A DNA stretch of 64,000 bases from Paenibacillus sp. MMS20-IR301 (GTDB lineage: Bacteria > Bacillota > Bacilli > Paenibacillales > Paenibacillaceae), in assembly GCF_032302195.1 (NCBI RefSeq), contig NZ_CP135275.1, positions 3,224,001 through 3,288,000 on the forward strand. Direction: 5' to 3'. The notes beneath the pieces are model-generated. The model was not told the origin of the DNA, made no database searches, and saw only the letters and a program-made list of their open reading frames with translations. Positions 17,842 through 26,077 of this stretch are shown here, in pieces (position 1 is the stretch's first letter; each line of letters opens with the position of its first letter). The translations under genes were made by a program, and so were the position numbers.

Positions 17842-17880
17842 AAAACCATGCGGCTGCATGATCTGCAGGGGCATGGTTTT
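17842..17880 (-). terminator. Terminator after fxsA
   Basis: AAAACCATGC (17842-17851) pairs with GCATGGTTTT (17871-17880), and on the minus strand nine T follow. It is 31 bases past the fxsA stop. Confidence 0.9.
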
Positions 17881-17911
17881 ATAGGGCGGATAAGCAAAGG
17901 TTACTTTTACA

Positions 17912-18310
17912 CTATCTGCGGTAGAAGGTGAACGTACCGTTTTTCATCTTTTTCTCGATCCATTTCAGCAGAAAAACCCGGTAAAGCGGCCGGGTCAGCG
18001 GAAACACCAGTGTAAAGCCGATAATATCCGTAACGAATCCCGGGAGAATCAGCAGCAGTCCGCCGAAAAAGATACATAAGCCGTCCAGCATCGTCCGCCC
18101 GGGCACCCGTCCTTCCTGCATATGGGTTCTGCTGTCCTGCAGCACTTTTTTGCCTTCGAAATGCATCATGAGCGTACCGATAATTGAAGTGGCCAGCATG
18201 ATCAGCAGTGTTTTGGGTGCTCCAAGAAAACTTGAGACATAGATGAAACCGAATAATTCCACGGCCGGGACGATAAATAATGCTGCCCACAGCCATTTGT
18301 TCCTGATCAT
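17912..18310 (-). CDS. fxsA: FxsA family membrane protein
   Basis: A 132-residue FxsA-type inner membrane protein with the family start (WLWAALFIVPAVELFGFIYV), three to four membrane segments, the conserved GKKVLQDSRTHMQEGRVPG loop and LLLILPGFVTDIIGFTLVFP. E. coli FxsA overexpression blocks phage T7 exclusion by F; its normal role is unknown. It overlaps the upstream thioesterase gene by four bases (ATGA), so the two are translationally coupled. In B. subtilis the fxsA homologue (ytzA) also lies between pyk and ytvI. Confidence 0.88.
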   Translation of the reverse strand: MIRNKWLWAALFIVPAVELFGFIYVSSFLGAPKTLLIMLATSIIGTLMMHFEGKKVLQDSRTHMQEGRVPGRTMLDGLCIFFGGLLLILPGFVTDIIGFTLVFPLTRPLYRVFLLKWIEKKMKNGTFTFYRR

Positions 18311-18837
18311 ACTGCTCCTCCTTCTTCTTCATTAAGCGCAGCCAGAATGGCACGGAACAGCTCAGGCTGTGCCCTGTCGATCCGCACAGGCTTCCATTCC
18401 CTGTTCAGCCAGACATGGCTTGTCGCCCCGCTGACCAGAAGCTCACCGGGCAAAGGCTGGCTGTTCTCCGGACGGAGCAGAAAGCTCCCCGACACTCCAT
18501 CCTCCCCGCCATCTTCGGCCACCCGGCGGATTTCGTATTCATAAACAACCCTCAGCGCCGAGAAGGTGGTTAACCGTGCATACACGGCAATATGATCATC
18601 ATAGCGCGCCGGGCTTTTAAATTGCAAATCTGCCTGTATCACCGGCAGCAGCAGCCCGGCCTCTTCCATGGAACGGTAGGTTAAGCCAAGCTGACGGAAC
18701 ATCTCCGTTCGTCCGGTCTCGAACCAGGTCAAATAATTCGCATGATACACAACACCCATCCGGTCGGTTTCCTGATAACGCACGCGAATTGAGGCTCCAT
18801 ACCAGCGGCTGGCCTTATCCGGTTTGCTTGAATTCAT
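18307..18837 (-). CDS. YbgC/FadM-type acyl-CoA thioesterase
   Basis: A 176-residue hotdog-fold thioesterase. The 4HBT signature is clear: RYQETDRMGVVYHANYLTWF, with the catalytic Asp region D-x6-HxNY, and the following ETGRTEMFRQLGL. Such enzymes hydrolyse acyl- or hydroxybenzoyl-CoA esters in the cytosol. Two start codons are close: the ATG at 18837 has AAAGGAG at nine bases and is preferred over the ATG at 18843, which lies too near the site. It is followed directly by fxsA. The C-terminal 30 residues beyond the hotdog are acidic. Confidence 0.82.
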   Translation of the reverse strand: MNSSKPDKASRWYGASIRVRYQETDRMGVVYHANYLTWFETGRTEMFRQLGLTYRSMEEAGLLLPVIQADLQFKSPARYDDHIAVYARLTTFSALRVVYEYEIRRVAEDGGEDGVSGSFLLRPENSQPLPGELLVSGATSHVWLNREWKPVRIDRAQPELFRAILAALNEEEGGAV

Positions 18838-18888
18838 AAACATTCGCTCCTTTCAGTATTACAGTTCCCGCAGTACAGCAGTGCAGGA

Positions 18889-20070
18889 TTATACACTGGC
18901 TCCGCCGGAAGCGGACGCCACCGGAAGCTTGCTTCGGGAGCTTCTGGCGACATAGAACAGGAGCAATGCTCCGGCTGCCGCACTCAGCATACAAGACAGG
19001 TTCATCAGGCCGACCCCGCCCTGATTCAGCAGCATGCCGTTCAGGAGATTACCGAGAATGCCTGCAAATCCGGAGAACACGATATTGAAGACGCTTTGTC
19101 CGGTTGCCTGCATCTCAGATGAGGTAATCTTCGATACATACTCGACAGCAGCGATATAGAAGAAGCCAAAGGACAGGCCGTGCAGCACCTGAACCCCGAT
19201 CATGACCGGCGGATAAGGGAAGGCCACCTGTATCCCCCAGCGCAGCACATAGATCAGCGCACCCAGGAGCAGCGTCCGCTCCATCCCCAGTCTGCGGATC
19301 ACCTTGGAGGCGAAGAACATCGAAGGCACGTTGGTAATAGACGCCAGAAACAGGGCAACCCCGGCATAGCTGGTTGTCCCGCCGACCGACTGGAAGGCAA
19401 TGACGAAGTAAGTCCCGAAGGCCGCCATCGTCTGGTTCACCAGGAAGCTCCCGCCGAGAAAAGCCAGGAATACGCGGTTGCCTAGCAGTTTTTTGACCCC
19501 CTGGGAGAAGGACTGGCTCATCATATGATTCTCCTCCGCCTGCCTCGGCAGGGTCAGGGCGATTACCACCGCTACGCTGCTCAGCAGCAGAAACGGCAGC
19601 CAAATCGTGGACACCGAGAATCTGGAGACATACTGCCCCCCCGCAATGGCCCCTACAGCCGCGCCTATGCTCATCATCATCCGGATGCTCCCGTAAGTCG
19701 ACCCGGCGCTATTCGCCGCTGCTATGGCGTAGGAGTCGGCAATAGGAGCCTGTGTAGAGGAGAAGATCGTTGACACCGTGTACACCAGCATCAGCACGAT
19801 GAAATATTCAGAACGGTACAGCACGGCAAGCAGCGCCGGAATAGCCACACTTAAAATCAGCACCAGCCGCGCCTGGTTATATCTGTCAGAGATCAAGCCC
19901 CATAAAGGCTGCACACAGATGGCAATCAAAGTGCCTGTAGCCATCAGCATGCCGATCCGGCTGACATCAAGACCGCTTGTTTTGAGCAGCAGCGACAAAT
20001 AAGAGCCGAAGGAGCCCCCGGCCAGTCCCAAAAACAGATAAAACCCGCGCAGCTTCGTTAATTTTCCCAT
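18889..20070 (-). CDS. MFS transporter (PPP/MFS_1-like)
   Basis: A 393-residue major facilitator with 12 predicted membrane segments. The MFS loop motif after segment 2 is seen as PLWGLISDRYNQARLVL. The N-terminal KLRGFYLFLGLAGGSFGSYLSLLL and the overall layout resemble the MFS_1-like/HcaT-type group of uncharacterised carriers. The ATG at 20070 is taken; a longer frame starts at 20136 without a ribosome binding site, and the AGAGGA site sits about 13 bases from the chosen start, so the exact start is uncertain. It ends 52 bases before the thioesterase gene on the same strand. Substrate unknown. Confidence 0.75.
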   Translation of the reverse strand: MGKLTKLRGFYLFLGLAGGSFGSYLSLLLKTSGLDVSRIGMLMATGTLIAICVQPLWGLISDRYNQARLVLILSVAIPALLAVLYRSEYFIVLMLVYTVSTIFSSTQAPIADSYAIAAANSAGSTYGSIRMMMSIGAAVGAIAGGQYVSRFSVSTIWLPFLLLSSVAVVIALTLPRQAEENHMMSQSFSQGVKKLLGNRVFLAFLGGSFLVNQTMAAFGTYFVIAFQSVGGTTSYAGVALFLASITNVPSMFFASKVIRRLGMERTLLLGALIYVLRWGIQVAFPYPPVMIGVQVLHGLSFGFFYIAAVEYVSKITSSEMQATGQSVFNIVFSGFAGILGNLLNGMLLNQGGVGLMNLSCMLSAAAGALLLFYVARSSRSKLPVASASGGASV

Positions 20071-20173
20071 TGGAGTAGTAAGTCCTCTCTGTTCCTTTTT
20101 AACGGAATACCCATACTTCACAGCCACCCGCTGCATTAAATAGAGCAGAACTTACTATAAAGGCGGTGGACAA

Positions 20174-20917
20174 GTGGGCCAAGTCAATCAATTACCAAGA
20201 AGCAAACCGTGTCTTGCGGATAAAATCAATACAGGCAGGGCGGCCAGTTCCGGCTTCGGCTGGACTTCAAGCAACTGGAGCGGTTATGCCATCTCAGGCA
20301 AAAAAGGATCTTTCCGGCGGATCTCTGCCGACTGGATCGTGCCCTATGTGAAGCCAACGGTCAAAGCTACCTATTCCTCTCTCTGGATCGGTATTGACGG
20401 CTTCCGGAACAGCAGCCTGATTCAGACAGGCACCGGTCACGAATCTGTTAACGGAACCGTAAATTACTATGCCTGGTGGGAGATTCTCCCCGCAGCTGAA
20501 ACGGTGATCCCCCTGCCGGTGTCTCCCGGCAACCATATGCGCGCTTCCATTGTCAAGCTCAGTCCGGGCAAATGGTGCATCACGCTGCGCAATCTCACCC
20601 GAAACTGGGTGTTCCGCACCGTCCAGCGCTACAACGGACCGCAAACCTCAGCAGAATGGATTATGGAAGCCCCGCAGGTAGGAGCAGATATTGCACAATT
20701 ATCCAAAATATCACTGTCCCGCTTCATCTGCTGCAGAGTTAACGGCCGCAGCCCGAAGCTTAAGGCTTCAGACGGCGGCATAATGGTCAAGAATAAAACG
20801 CTGCTCGCCGTGCCGTCTTTGCCGGGATCCTGCGGTGACAGCTTCTCTGTCCGGCGGCTTTACCGCAAAAGCCACCCGGCCGTGTATTCCAGAAACCCTA
20901 TATATACCAGAACCTAA
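20174..20917 (+). CDS. G1 family (eqolisin-type) glutamic peptidase homologue
   Basis: A 247-residue protein with the peptidase G1 fold signatures: SSNWSGYAI (32-40), SLWIGIDGFRNSSLIQTGTG with Gln84 at the catalytic glutamine position, YAWWEILP, and SAEWIMEAP (159-167) with the catalytic glutamate (Glu161 or Glu165). G1 peptidases are acid-acting glutamic endopeptidases best known from fungi; bacterial members occur in Paenibacillus and others. No signal peptide or propeptide is visible, unlike the fungal enzymes, so location is uncertain. The last 25 residues are basic and unlike the family. Start GTG at 20174 follows GGCGGTGG. It is a lone plus-strand gene within minus-strand genes. Confidence 0.72.
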   Translation: MGQVNQLPRSKPCLADKINTGRAASSGFGWTSSNWSGYAISGKKGSFRRISADWIVPYVKPTVKATYSSLWIGIDGFRNSSLIQTGTGHESVNGTVNYYAWWEILPAAETVIPLPVSPGNHMRASIVKLSPGKWCITLRNLTRNWVFRTVQRYNGPQTSAEWIMEAPQVGADIAQLSKISLSRFICCRVNGRSPKLKASDGGIMVKNKTLLAVPSLPGSCGDSFSVRRLYRKSHPAVYSRNPIYTRT

Positions 20918-21085
20918 TTCCTGGTTTCCCAAGATTCAAGATTCTCAAACTCTCTGGTTCAATATATACATTTGCCCCGTTGATATCAACCCGCAAGTTC
21001 GCCCATCCGGCAAGAATAAACGGCTCCGCCTTCCTGTTATCTGCGGCGAAGCCGTGAATGCGCGTAATTGGACAATATTAAATAA

Positions 21086-21266
21086 CCCCACATAGTGGGG
21101 CTTTGGCTTCGATGCAGACTCAGGTACTTTGCGGGGACCCCGAAAATAACCCCCACAAAGTGCAGCTAAATCTTCGAAGTTGACTCAGGTACTTTGCGGG
21201 GACCCCAAAAATACCCCCCACAAAGTGCAGCTAAATCTTCGAAGTTGACTCAGGTACTTTGCGGGG
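21086..21266. repeat. Three tandem copies of a CCCCACAAAGT hairpin element
   Basis: Elements at 21086-21136, 21151-21201 and 21216-21266, 65 bases apart. Each begins CCCCACA(A/T)AGTG and ends GGTACTTTGCGGGG, so the ends pair over about 11 bases with one mismatch; copies 2 and 3 also hold the inner palindrome CTTCGAAG. A fourth, diverged copy is at 12760-12810. Copies 2 and 3 are nearly identical. The gap 20918-21361 otherwise holds only the pyk terminator. Confidence 0.85.
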
Positions 21267-21288
21267 ACCCCAAAACATTTTATAAAAA

Positions 21289-21317
21289 AGAGCAGCGGCA
21301 TCCAGGGCCACTGCTCT
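21289..21317 (-). terminator. Terminator after pyk
   Basis: AGAGCAGCGGC (21289-21299) pairs with GCCACTGCTCT (21307-21317), with six T following on the minus strand, 45 bases past the pyk stop. Confidence 0.88.
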
Positions 21318-21361
21318 TATACGAATATTTAATCTGTGCTGCAGAGCACTAATTCCGGATC

Positions 21362-22786
21362 CTAGTCAGCCGGAATAGTGTCTACCTTCACCAGGTTAGT
21401 GGAACCGGAACGGCCAAGCGGAATACCTGCAGTGATTACTACGAGGTCGCCGGCTTGTACAAGACCGGAAGCTTTACCGCCATTAAGTGCAGTTTCCAGC
21501 AGTTCGTCAGTCGAAGTAGCTTCTTTGCCGAACACTGGAGTTACGCCCCAAACCAGCGCCAGCTGACGCATAGTTCTTTCCTGGGTAGTTACAGCAATGA
21601 TCTGAGATTTAGGACGATATTTGGAAACCACGCGTGCAGTGTGGCCGGTTACAGTCGAAGAAATGATAGCTTTAGCATTCAGATCCAGAGCGGAAATCGC
21701 TACAGACTGGCTGATCGCTTCAGTAACGGTAGTTTCTTGAGCGATTTGCTGTTTCATGAAGATTTCACGGTGGTTCAGGGCGGATTCAGCCTTCTCAGCA
21801 ATGCGGGACATAGTCAGTACGGATTCTACCGGATATTTCCCGGCAGCTGTTTCACCGGACAACATGATGGCATCGGTGCCGTCGAAGATAGCGTTCGCTA
21901 CGTCACTCGCTTCAGCGCGGGTAGGACGCGGGTTGCGCTGCATGGAATCCAGCATTTGGGTAGCTGTGATTACCGGTTTGCCGGCAATGTTACATTTCTG
22001 AATCATCAGCTTCTGTGCCAAAGGTACATCTTCAGCAGGGATTTCAACACCAAGGTCGCCGCGGGCAACCATCATACCGTCAGAAACGGCCAGGATTTCA
22101 TCGAGGTTATCGACACCTTCCTGGTTTTCGATCTTGGAGATGATTTGGATATGGGAAGCATTGTGCTTCTCAAGCAGTGCACGGATTTCCAGAACGTCGC
22201 TGGCTTTGCGGACGAAAGAAGCGGCGATAAAATCGATGTCCTGTCCGATCCCGAAAATGATATCGTTGGTGTCTTTTTCCGTAATACCCGGCAGGGAGAT
22301 AGAAACTCCTGGTACGTTAACGCCCTTCTTGCTCTTGATTGTACCGCCGTTAACAATACGGGTCTTGATTTCAGTGCCTTGAATGTCGACAACAGTAAGG
22401 CCGATCAGGCCGTCGTCGATCAGGATAGTCGATCCAACTTGAACGTCGTTAGGAAGGTTGTTATACGTGATGGAGATACGGTTTTGGTCACCAAGGATTT
22501 CTTCCGTAGTCAGTGTCAGGTACTCGTCCTGAACCAGTTCAATCGGTTCTACTTCCAGCTTACCAGTACGAATCTCAGGTCCTTTGGTGTCGAGCAGAAT
22601 GGCAACAGTCTTGCCGAGTTCTTTGGAAGCTTGACGGATTGTGTTAATCCGGGCACCGTGCTCTTCAAAATCGCCGTGGGAGAAGTTCAGACGGGCTACA
22701 TTCATACCAGCCAAAATCAATTTTTTGATGTTCTCCAACGATTCACTTGCAGGTCCGATCGTACATACAATTTTACTTTTCCGCAT
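21362..22786 (-). CDS. pyk: Pyruvate kinase (short form)
   Basis: A 474-residue pyruvate kinase, making pyruvate and ATP from PEP and ADP at the end of glycolysis. Seen are [12 protein letters not shown], the [10 protein letters not shown] loop, [10 protein letters not shown], the active-site [17 protein letters not shown] segment, VARGDLGVE and the TATQMLDSM loop. The protein ends at the regular C domain ([11 protein letters not shown]), so the extra C-terminal PEP-utiliser-like domain that makes Bacillus and Geobacillus enzymes about 585 residues is missing. The window has no pfkA between accA and pyk. Its codons are visibly biased, as for a highly expressed gene. Confidence 0.96.
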   Translation of the reverse strand: MRKSKIVCTIGPASESLENIKKLILAGMNVARLNFSHGDFEEHGARINTIRQASKELGKTVAILLDTKGPEIRTGKLEVEPIELVQDEYLTLTTEEILGDQNRISITYNNLPNDVQVGSTILIDDGLIGLTVVDIQGTEIKTRIVNGGTIKSKKGVNVPGVSISLPGITEKDTNDIIFGIGQDIDFIAASFVRKASDVLEIRALLEKHNASHIQIISKIENQEGVDNLDEILAVSDGMMVARGDLGVEIPAEDVPLAQKLMIQKCNIAGKPVITATQMLDSMQRNPRPTRAEASDVANAIFDGTDAIMLSGETAAGKYPVESVLTMSRIAEKAESALNHREIFMKQQIAQETTVTEAISQSVAISALDLNAKAIISSTVTGHTARVVSKYRPKSQIIAVTTQERTMRQLALVWGVTPVFGKEATSTDELLETALNGGKASGLVQAGDLVVITAGIPLGRSGSTNLVKVDTIPAD

Positions 22787-23009
22787 TAGGTTTTCCTCCG
22801 TTTTTTCGTTCTCTCTGTCTCACTTTTTCCAACTACAAAATCTACTATAAGGCTTGCTCTCTGTATAGGAACTTTATCACATGCAGTCACATGCACCTTT
22901 TATTGCGCCCTTATGAATATTACTGCAAGTTGGCAACAAAATCAATGTTAGGGCCTGTTTTTGCTGTAAATTTAAGTCGAAATTGATCACAATCCCGTCA
23001 AAATAAAAA

Positions 23010-23034
23010 TCACCCCGCAAGGCGCGCGGGATGA
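23010..23034 (-). terminator. Terminator after accA
   Basis: TCACCCCGC (23010-23018) pairs with GCGGGATGA (23026-23034) with one mismatch, and TTTTTATTTT follows on the minus strand. It lies 116 bases past the accA stop and separates accDA from pyk. Confidence 0.75.
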
Positions 23035-23149
23035 TCGGATTGTAATTAAATGTATAGTGATTCTTGTCCCGCCCGCAGACAGGAAGAAGCTGGAATATGT
23101 CTCAAAGTGCAAACCGGCTGCCCCGGATACAGTGTCTTAAGCGTTACAA

Positions 23150-24151
23150 TTACTCTACAATCTGCACTTCTTCCTCTGCAGGCTCCAGTTCCTCACGGGC
23201 CTCCGCGAACTCGCCGATTTTGCGGAATTTGAGGTAACGGTCCTCCTTGAGCTCAGCAGAATCCATGACGGAGATCTCCTCCAGATGACGCCATAACGCA
23301 TCCTTAATGGCTGCAGCAGTAGCCTCATAATCACGGTGTGCGCCGCCTCTCGGTTCAGGAACAATCTCCTCGATCACTTCTATCGCAAGCAGATCGGAAG
23401 CGGTGATCTTCATCGCCTCAGCCGCCTGCTCGGCCTTCGTAGCATCCTTCCACAGAATAGACGCCGCCCCGTTAGGGGAGATTGCCGAATAGATCGCATG
23501 CTCCAGCATCAGCACCCGGTTGCCCACGGCCATGGCCAGCGCTCCGCCGCTGCCGCCTTCACCGATAATCACACAGATCACCGGTACGGCCAGCTGGGAC
23601 ATCTCGTACAAATTTCTGGCAATCGCTTCAGACTGTCCGCGCTCTTCCGCCGTGTTGCCGGGGTAAGCCCCCTTAGTGTCGACAAAGGTAATAATCGGAC
23701 GGCCGAATTTCTCCGCCTGCTTCATCAGGCGCAGCGCCTTGCGGAAGCCTTCCGGGTGTGCGCTGCCGAAGAAGCGCATAATATTATCCTTCGTGTCCTT
23801 CCCGCGCTGCTGCCCGATAACCGTCACCGGACGGCCGTTCAGCTTGGCAATCCCGCCGACTACGGCCAGATCGTCGCCGAACAGGCGGTCTCCGTGCAGC
23901 TCAAGGAAATCATTAAAGATCAGCCCGATCAGGTCAAGCGAGGTCGGACGGCCGTGATGCCGGGCCAGATGCATCTTCTGGGCCGGGGAAATATTCGAAT
24001 ATATATCATTCTCAAGCATGCGATAGCGCTCTTCAAGACGGGCCACCTCATCGCTGAAATCAATGCCCTTCTCTTCACCGAACTGCTTCAGCTCGGCAAT
24101 TTTCTTGCGCATTTCTAAGAGAGGCATTTCAAAAGGCAACTCTCCTGCCAA
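23150..24151 (-). CDS. accA: Acetyl-CoA carboxylase carboxyltransferase, alpha subunit
   Basis: A 333-residue AccA, which with AccD transfers the carboxyl group from biotin to acetyl-CoA to give malonyl-CoA for fatty acid synthesis. Family segments: [46 protein letters not shown], the oxyanion-hole [15 protein letters not shown] and [18 protein letters not shown]. The start is TTG (24149-24151), one base after the accD stop, with AAGGGGG upstream, so the pair is tightly coupled. The last 20 residues are Glu-rich, which is ordinary variation. Confidence 0.95.
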   Translation of the reverse strand: MAGELPFEMPLLEMRKKIAELKQFGEEKGIDFSDEVARLEERYRMLENDIYSNISPAQKMHLARHHGRPTSLDLIGLIFNDFLELHGDRLFGDDLAVVGGIAKLNGRPVTVIGQQRGKDTKDNIMRFFGSAHPEGFRKALRLMKQAEKFGRPIITFVDTKGAYPGNTAEERGQSEAIARNLYEMSQLAVPVICVIIGEGGSGGALAMAVGNRVLMLEHAIYSAISPNGAASILWKDATKAEQAAEAMKITASDLLAIEVIEEIVPEPRGGAHRDYEATAAAIKDALWRHLEEISVMDSAELKEDRYLKFRKIGEFAEAREELEPAEEEVQIVE

Positions 24152-24152
24152 C

Positions 24153-25046
24153 TTAAAAGCCCCCTTTCACATCATGCAGCTCCAGCAGCCTGGTAAGCGT
24201 GGAACGCATTTCCTTGCGGTTCACGACCAGATCCAGCTGCCCGTGCTGCAGATTAAATTCTGCCGTCTGGAAATCTTCCGGCAGCTTCTGGCGGATAGTC
24301 TGTTCAATGACAATCCGTCCCGCGAAGCCGAATACCGCACCGGGCTCGGCAATAATGATGTCGCCTAAGGACGCGAAGCTTGCTGACACGCCGCCTGTAG
24401 TCGGATCTGTAATTACGGAAATATACAGTCCTCCGGCCTCGTTAAACCGGGCGAGTGCTGCGCTTGTCTTCGCCATCTGCATCAGGCTGAGGATACTCTC
24501 CTGCATTCTTGCTCCGCCGGAGGTAGAGAAAATCAGCAGAGGGAGCCTTTTGTCGGTCGCTTTCTCCACTGCTCTTGTAATCTTCTCGCCGACAACAGAG
24601 CCCATACTGCCGGTGAAGAATTCAAAGTTCATCACGGCCACAATAACAGGGTGGCCGCCAATCGTGCCCTGGCCGGTAATGACAGCCTCAACCTGTCCGG
24701 TTTTGGACTGCTGCTGCTCCAGCTTCGAGGCATAGCCGGGAAACTGCAGCGGATCAACCGAAGCCATCTCGCTGTCAAACTCGATGAACCCCTCCGGGTC
24801 CAGCGTCATCGCAATCCGCTCGGTGGCGTTCAGGCGCATATGATAGCCGCAGGACGGGCATATTTTTAAATTTTTCTCCAGTTCCTTGCTGTACTGGATC
24901 GTTCCGCATTTGTTGCATTTGTTCATGAGTCCCTCAGGAATCTCACGTTTGGGGCGTTCGCCTTCCGCCGGTCCGCCGCTCCGCTCCAGACGTTCTGAAG
25001 GAATGATCGCGTACTTCCGTTTTTTCTGAAATAAATCTTTGAACAA
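24153..25046 (-). CDS. accD: Acetyl-CoA carboxylase carboxyltransferase, beta subunit
   Basis: A 297-residue AccD. The N-terminal zinc ribbon ([16 protein letters not shown], then CPSCGYH) has its four cysteines, followed by the crotonase-like carboxyltransferase core with [26 protein letters not shown] and [16 protein letters not shown] at 25046 with GAGGTG six bases upstream gives [13 protein letters not shown], which matches the Bacillus N-terminus; the GTG at 25055 lies inside the ribosome binding site. Forms an operon with accA and probably with the small gene upstream. Confidence 0.94.
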   Translation of the reverse strand: MFKDLFQKKRKYAIIPSERLERSGGPAEGERPKREIPEGLMNKCNKCGTIQYSKELEKNLKICPSCGYHMRLNATERIAMTLDPEGFIEFDSEMASVDPLQFPGYASKLEQQQSKTGQVEAVITGQGTIGGHPVIVAVMNFEFFTGSMGSVVGEKITRAVEKATDKRLPLLIFSTSGGARMQESILSLMQMAKTSAALARFNEAGGLYISVITDPTTGGVSASFASLGDIIIAEPGAVFGFAGRIVIEQTIRQKLPEDFQTAEFNLQHGQLDLVVNRKEMRSTLTRLLELHDVKGGF

Positions 25047-25129
25047 GGGTCGCACCTCTTCAGCCGTTTATTTGCGTAAATAGCAGCTTGCCGCTGTCAT
25101 GACTGCTCTTCTATCTCTAGGTTGTTCTC

Positions 25130-25318
25130 TCAAGGATGCAGAATCAGATTCAGGACTTCCTGCACTTCTTCAAGTTCTCCCGAAGGAACCAGAATCTCAA
25201 ACTGCTGCTTGGACATATTAACCGGACGGCATTTTATCAGAAATCCTTCTTCCGTAAGCTTCCTCTGGATCATCTCCGCCACTCTGGCGGTCGGCGCTAT
25301 ATAGATTACCGTCCACAT
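25130..25318 (-). CDS. Small conserved protein of unknown function upstream of accD
   Basis: A 62-residue protein starting MWTVIYIAPTARVAEMIQRK, with a beta-alpha-beta pattern: a strand, a helix (VAEMIQRKLTEEG), a strand (FLIKCRPV) and a second half (FEILVPSGELEEVQEVLNLI). GGGAGG lies 11 bases before the ATG at 25318. The frame continues upstream as a longer open frame, but that part lies in the gap and in the antisense of the PgpA-type gene. It resembles the short DUF2007-like proteins found next to accD in Paenibacillaceae. Function unknown. Confidence 0.7.
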   Translation of the reverse strand: MWTVIYIAPTARVAEMIQRKLTEEGFLIKCRPVNMSKQQFEILVPSGELEEVQEVLNLILHP

Positions 25319-25466
25319 GCCCTGCAAGGCCTCCCTAATCTCGAATCCCAGCCGTATCCTGAATATAATGGAATCATGATAACACAGTTTTCTTTTTTCC
25401 CGCAACAGCCACGGGCTGGAAGAACACGTAACCGGGAGGCTGCCTGCAGCAATGCGGGTCCTGCGG

Positions 25467-25967
25467 TTATTCCCCGCCCGCCGGCGGAGAGTACACCTTG
25501 GCCCCTTCATGGCGGTGGGCAATTCTGGCCGATGCCGCCGCCGCAATTCCGGCCACCAGATCATCCAGGAACACATGGATTCTACCCTTATCATCATTCA
25601 ATTTGCCGATAATTCCAAGCTTTATTTTGTCCAGATACCCAAAGCTGGTCAGCCCGATCATTCCGTATACTCCCGTGATGCCAAGCGCCAGTGTCTCGTC
25701 TGCCCCGTAAAGTGATTCATCCGCTTCCAGAATGGCCTGCAGCGGCTGGGGCAGCAGCTTCTTCTCCGCCAGCTCATCGAGTGCGACACCAGTCATCAGC
25801 GTGTACTGCACCTCCCGTTTGCCCAGCACCGCCCTGACGCTTTCCAGGCACTCTTCCTCCGTAAGCCCCGGGTAATAGGCTGACTGCAAAATATATACGA
25901 TTTCAGCGATAGAAGCAAGCGAAACTCCACGGCGTTCCAGCAGCCCTGCTGCTAATTGATAAGACAT
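25467..25967 (-). CDS. yutG: Phosphatidylglycerophosphatase A-like protein (YutG)
   Basis: A 166-residue soluble PgpA-family protein. It has the alpha-helical core LASIAEIVYILQSAYYPGLT, GVALDELAEKKLLPQPLQ, the GADETLALGITGVYGMIG segment and the C-terminal KGRIHVFLDDLVAGIAAAA motif, matching B. subtilis YutG. The family dephosphorylates phosphatidylglycerophosphate or related lipid phosphates; the Bacillus-type members lack the membrane helices of E. coli PgpA. It lies 110 bases downstream of dnaE and 148 bases upstream of the small protein gene. Start ATG at 25967 is preceded by GGGGAAG. Confidence 0.8.
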   Translation of the reverse strand: MSYQLAAGLLERRGVSLASIAEIVYILQSAYYPGLTEEECLESVRAVLGKREVQYTLMTGVALDELAEKKLLPQPLQAILEADESLYGADETLALGITGVYGMIGLTSFGYLDKIKLGIIGKLNDDKGRIHVFLDDLVAGIAAAASARIAHRHEGAKVYSPPAGGE

Positions 25968-26077
25968 GATGAACTTCCCCTTTCCGCACGGGACAATGTC
26001 CCGCTGGTTTCCTAATGTATGCGGAAAAGGGCCGAAATGTGCTTACTTCTCACTGAAGCGGTAATCAGGAAACGTTC

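Noticed and set aside
21455..22789. A 444-codon plus-strand frame opposite pyk
   Set aside because: It is antisense to an unmistakable, highly biased pyk gene and has no family features.
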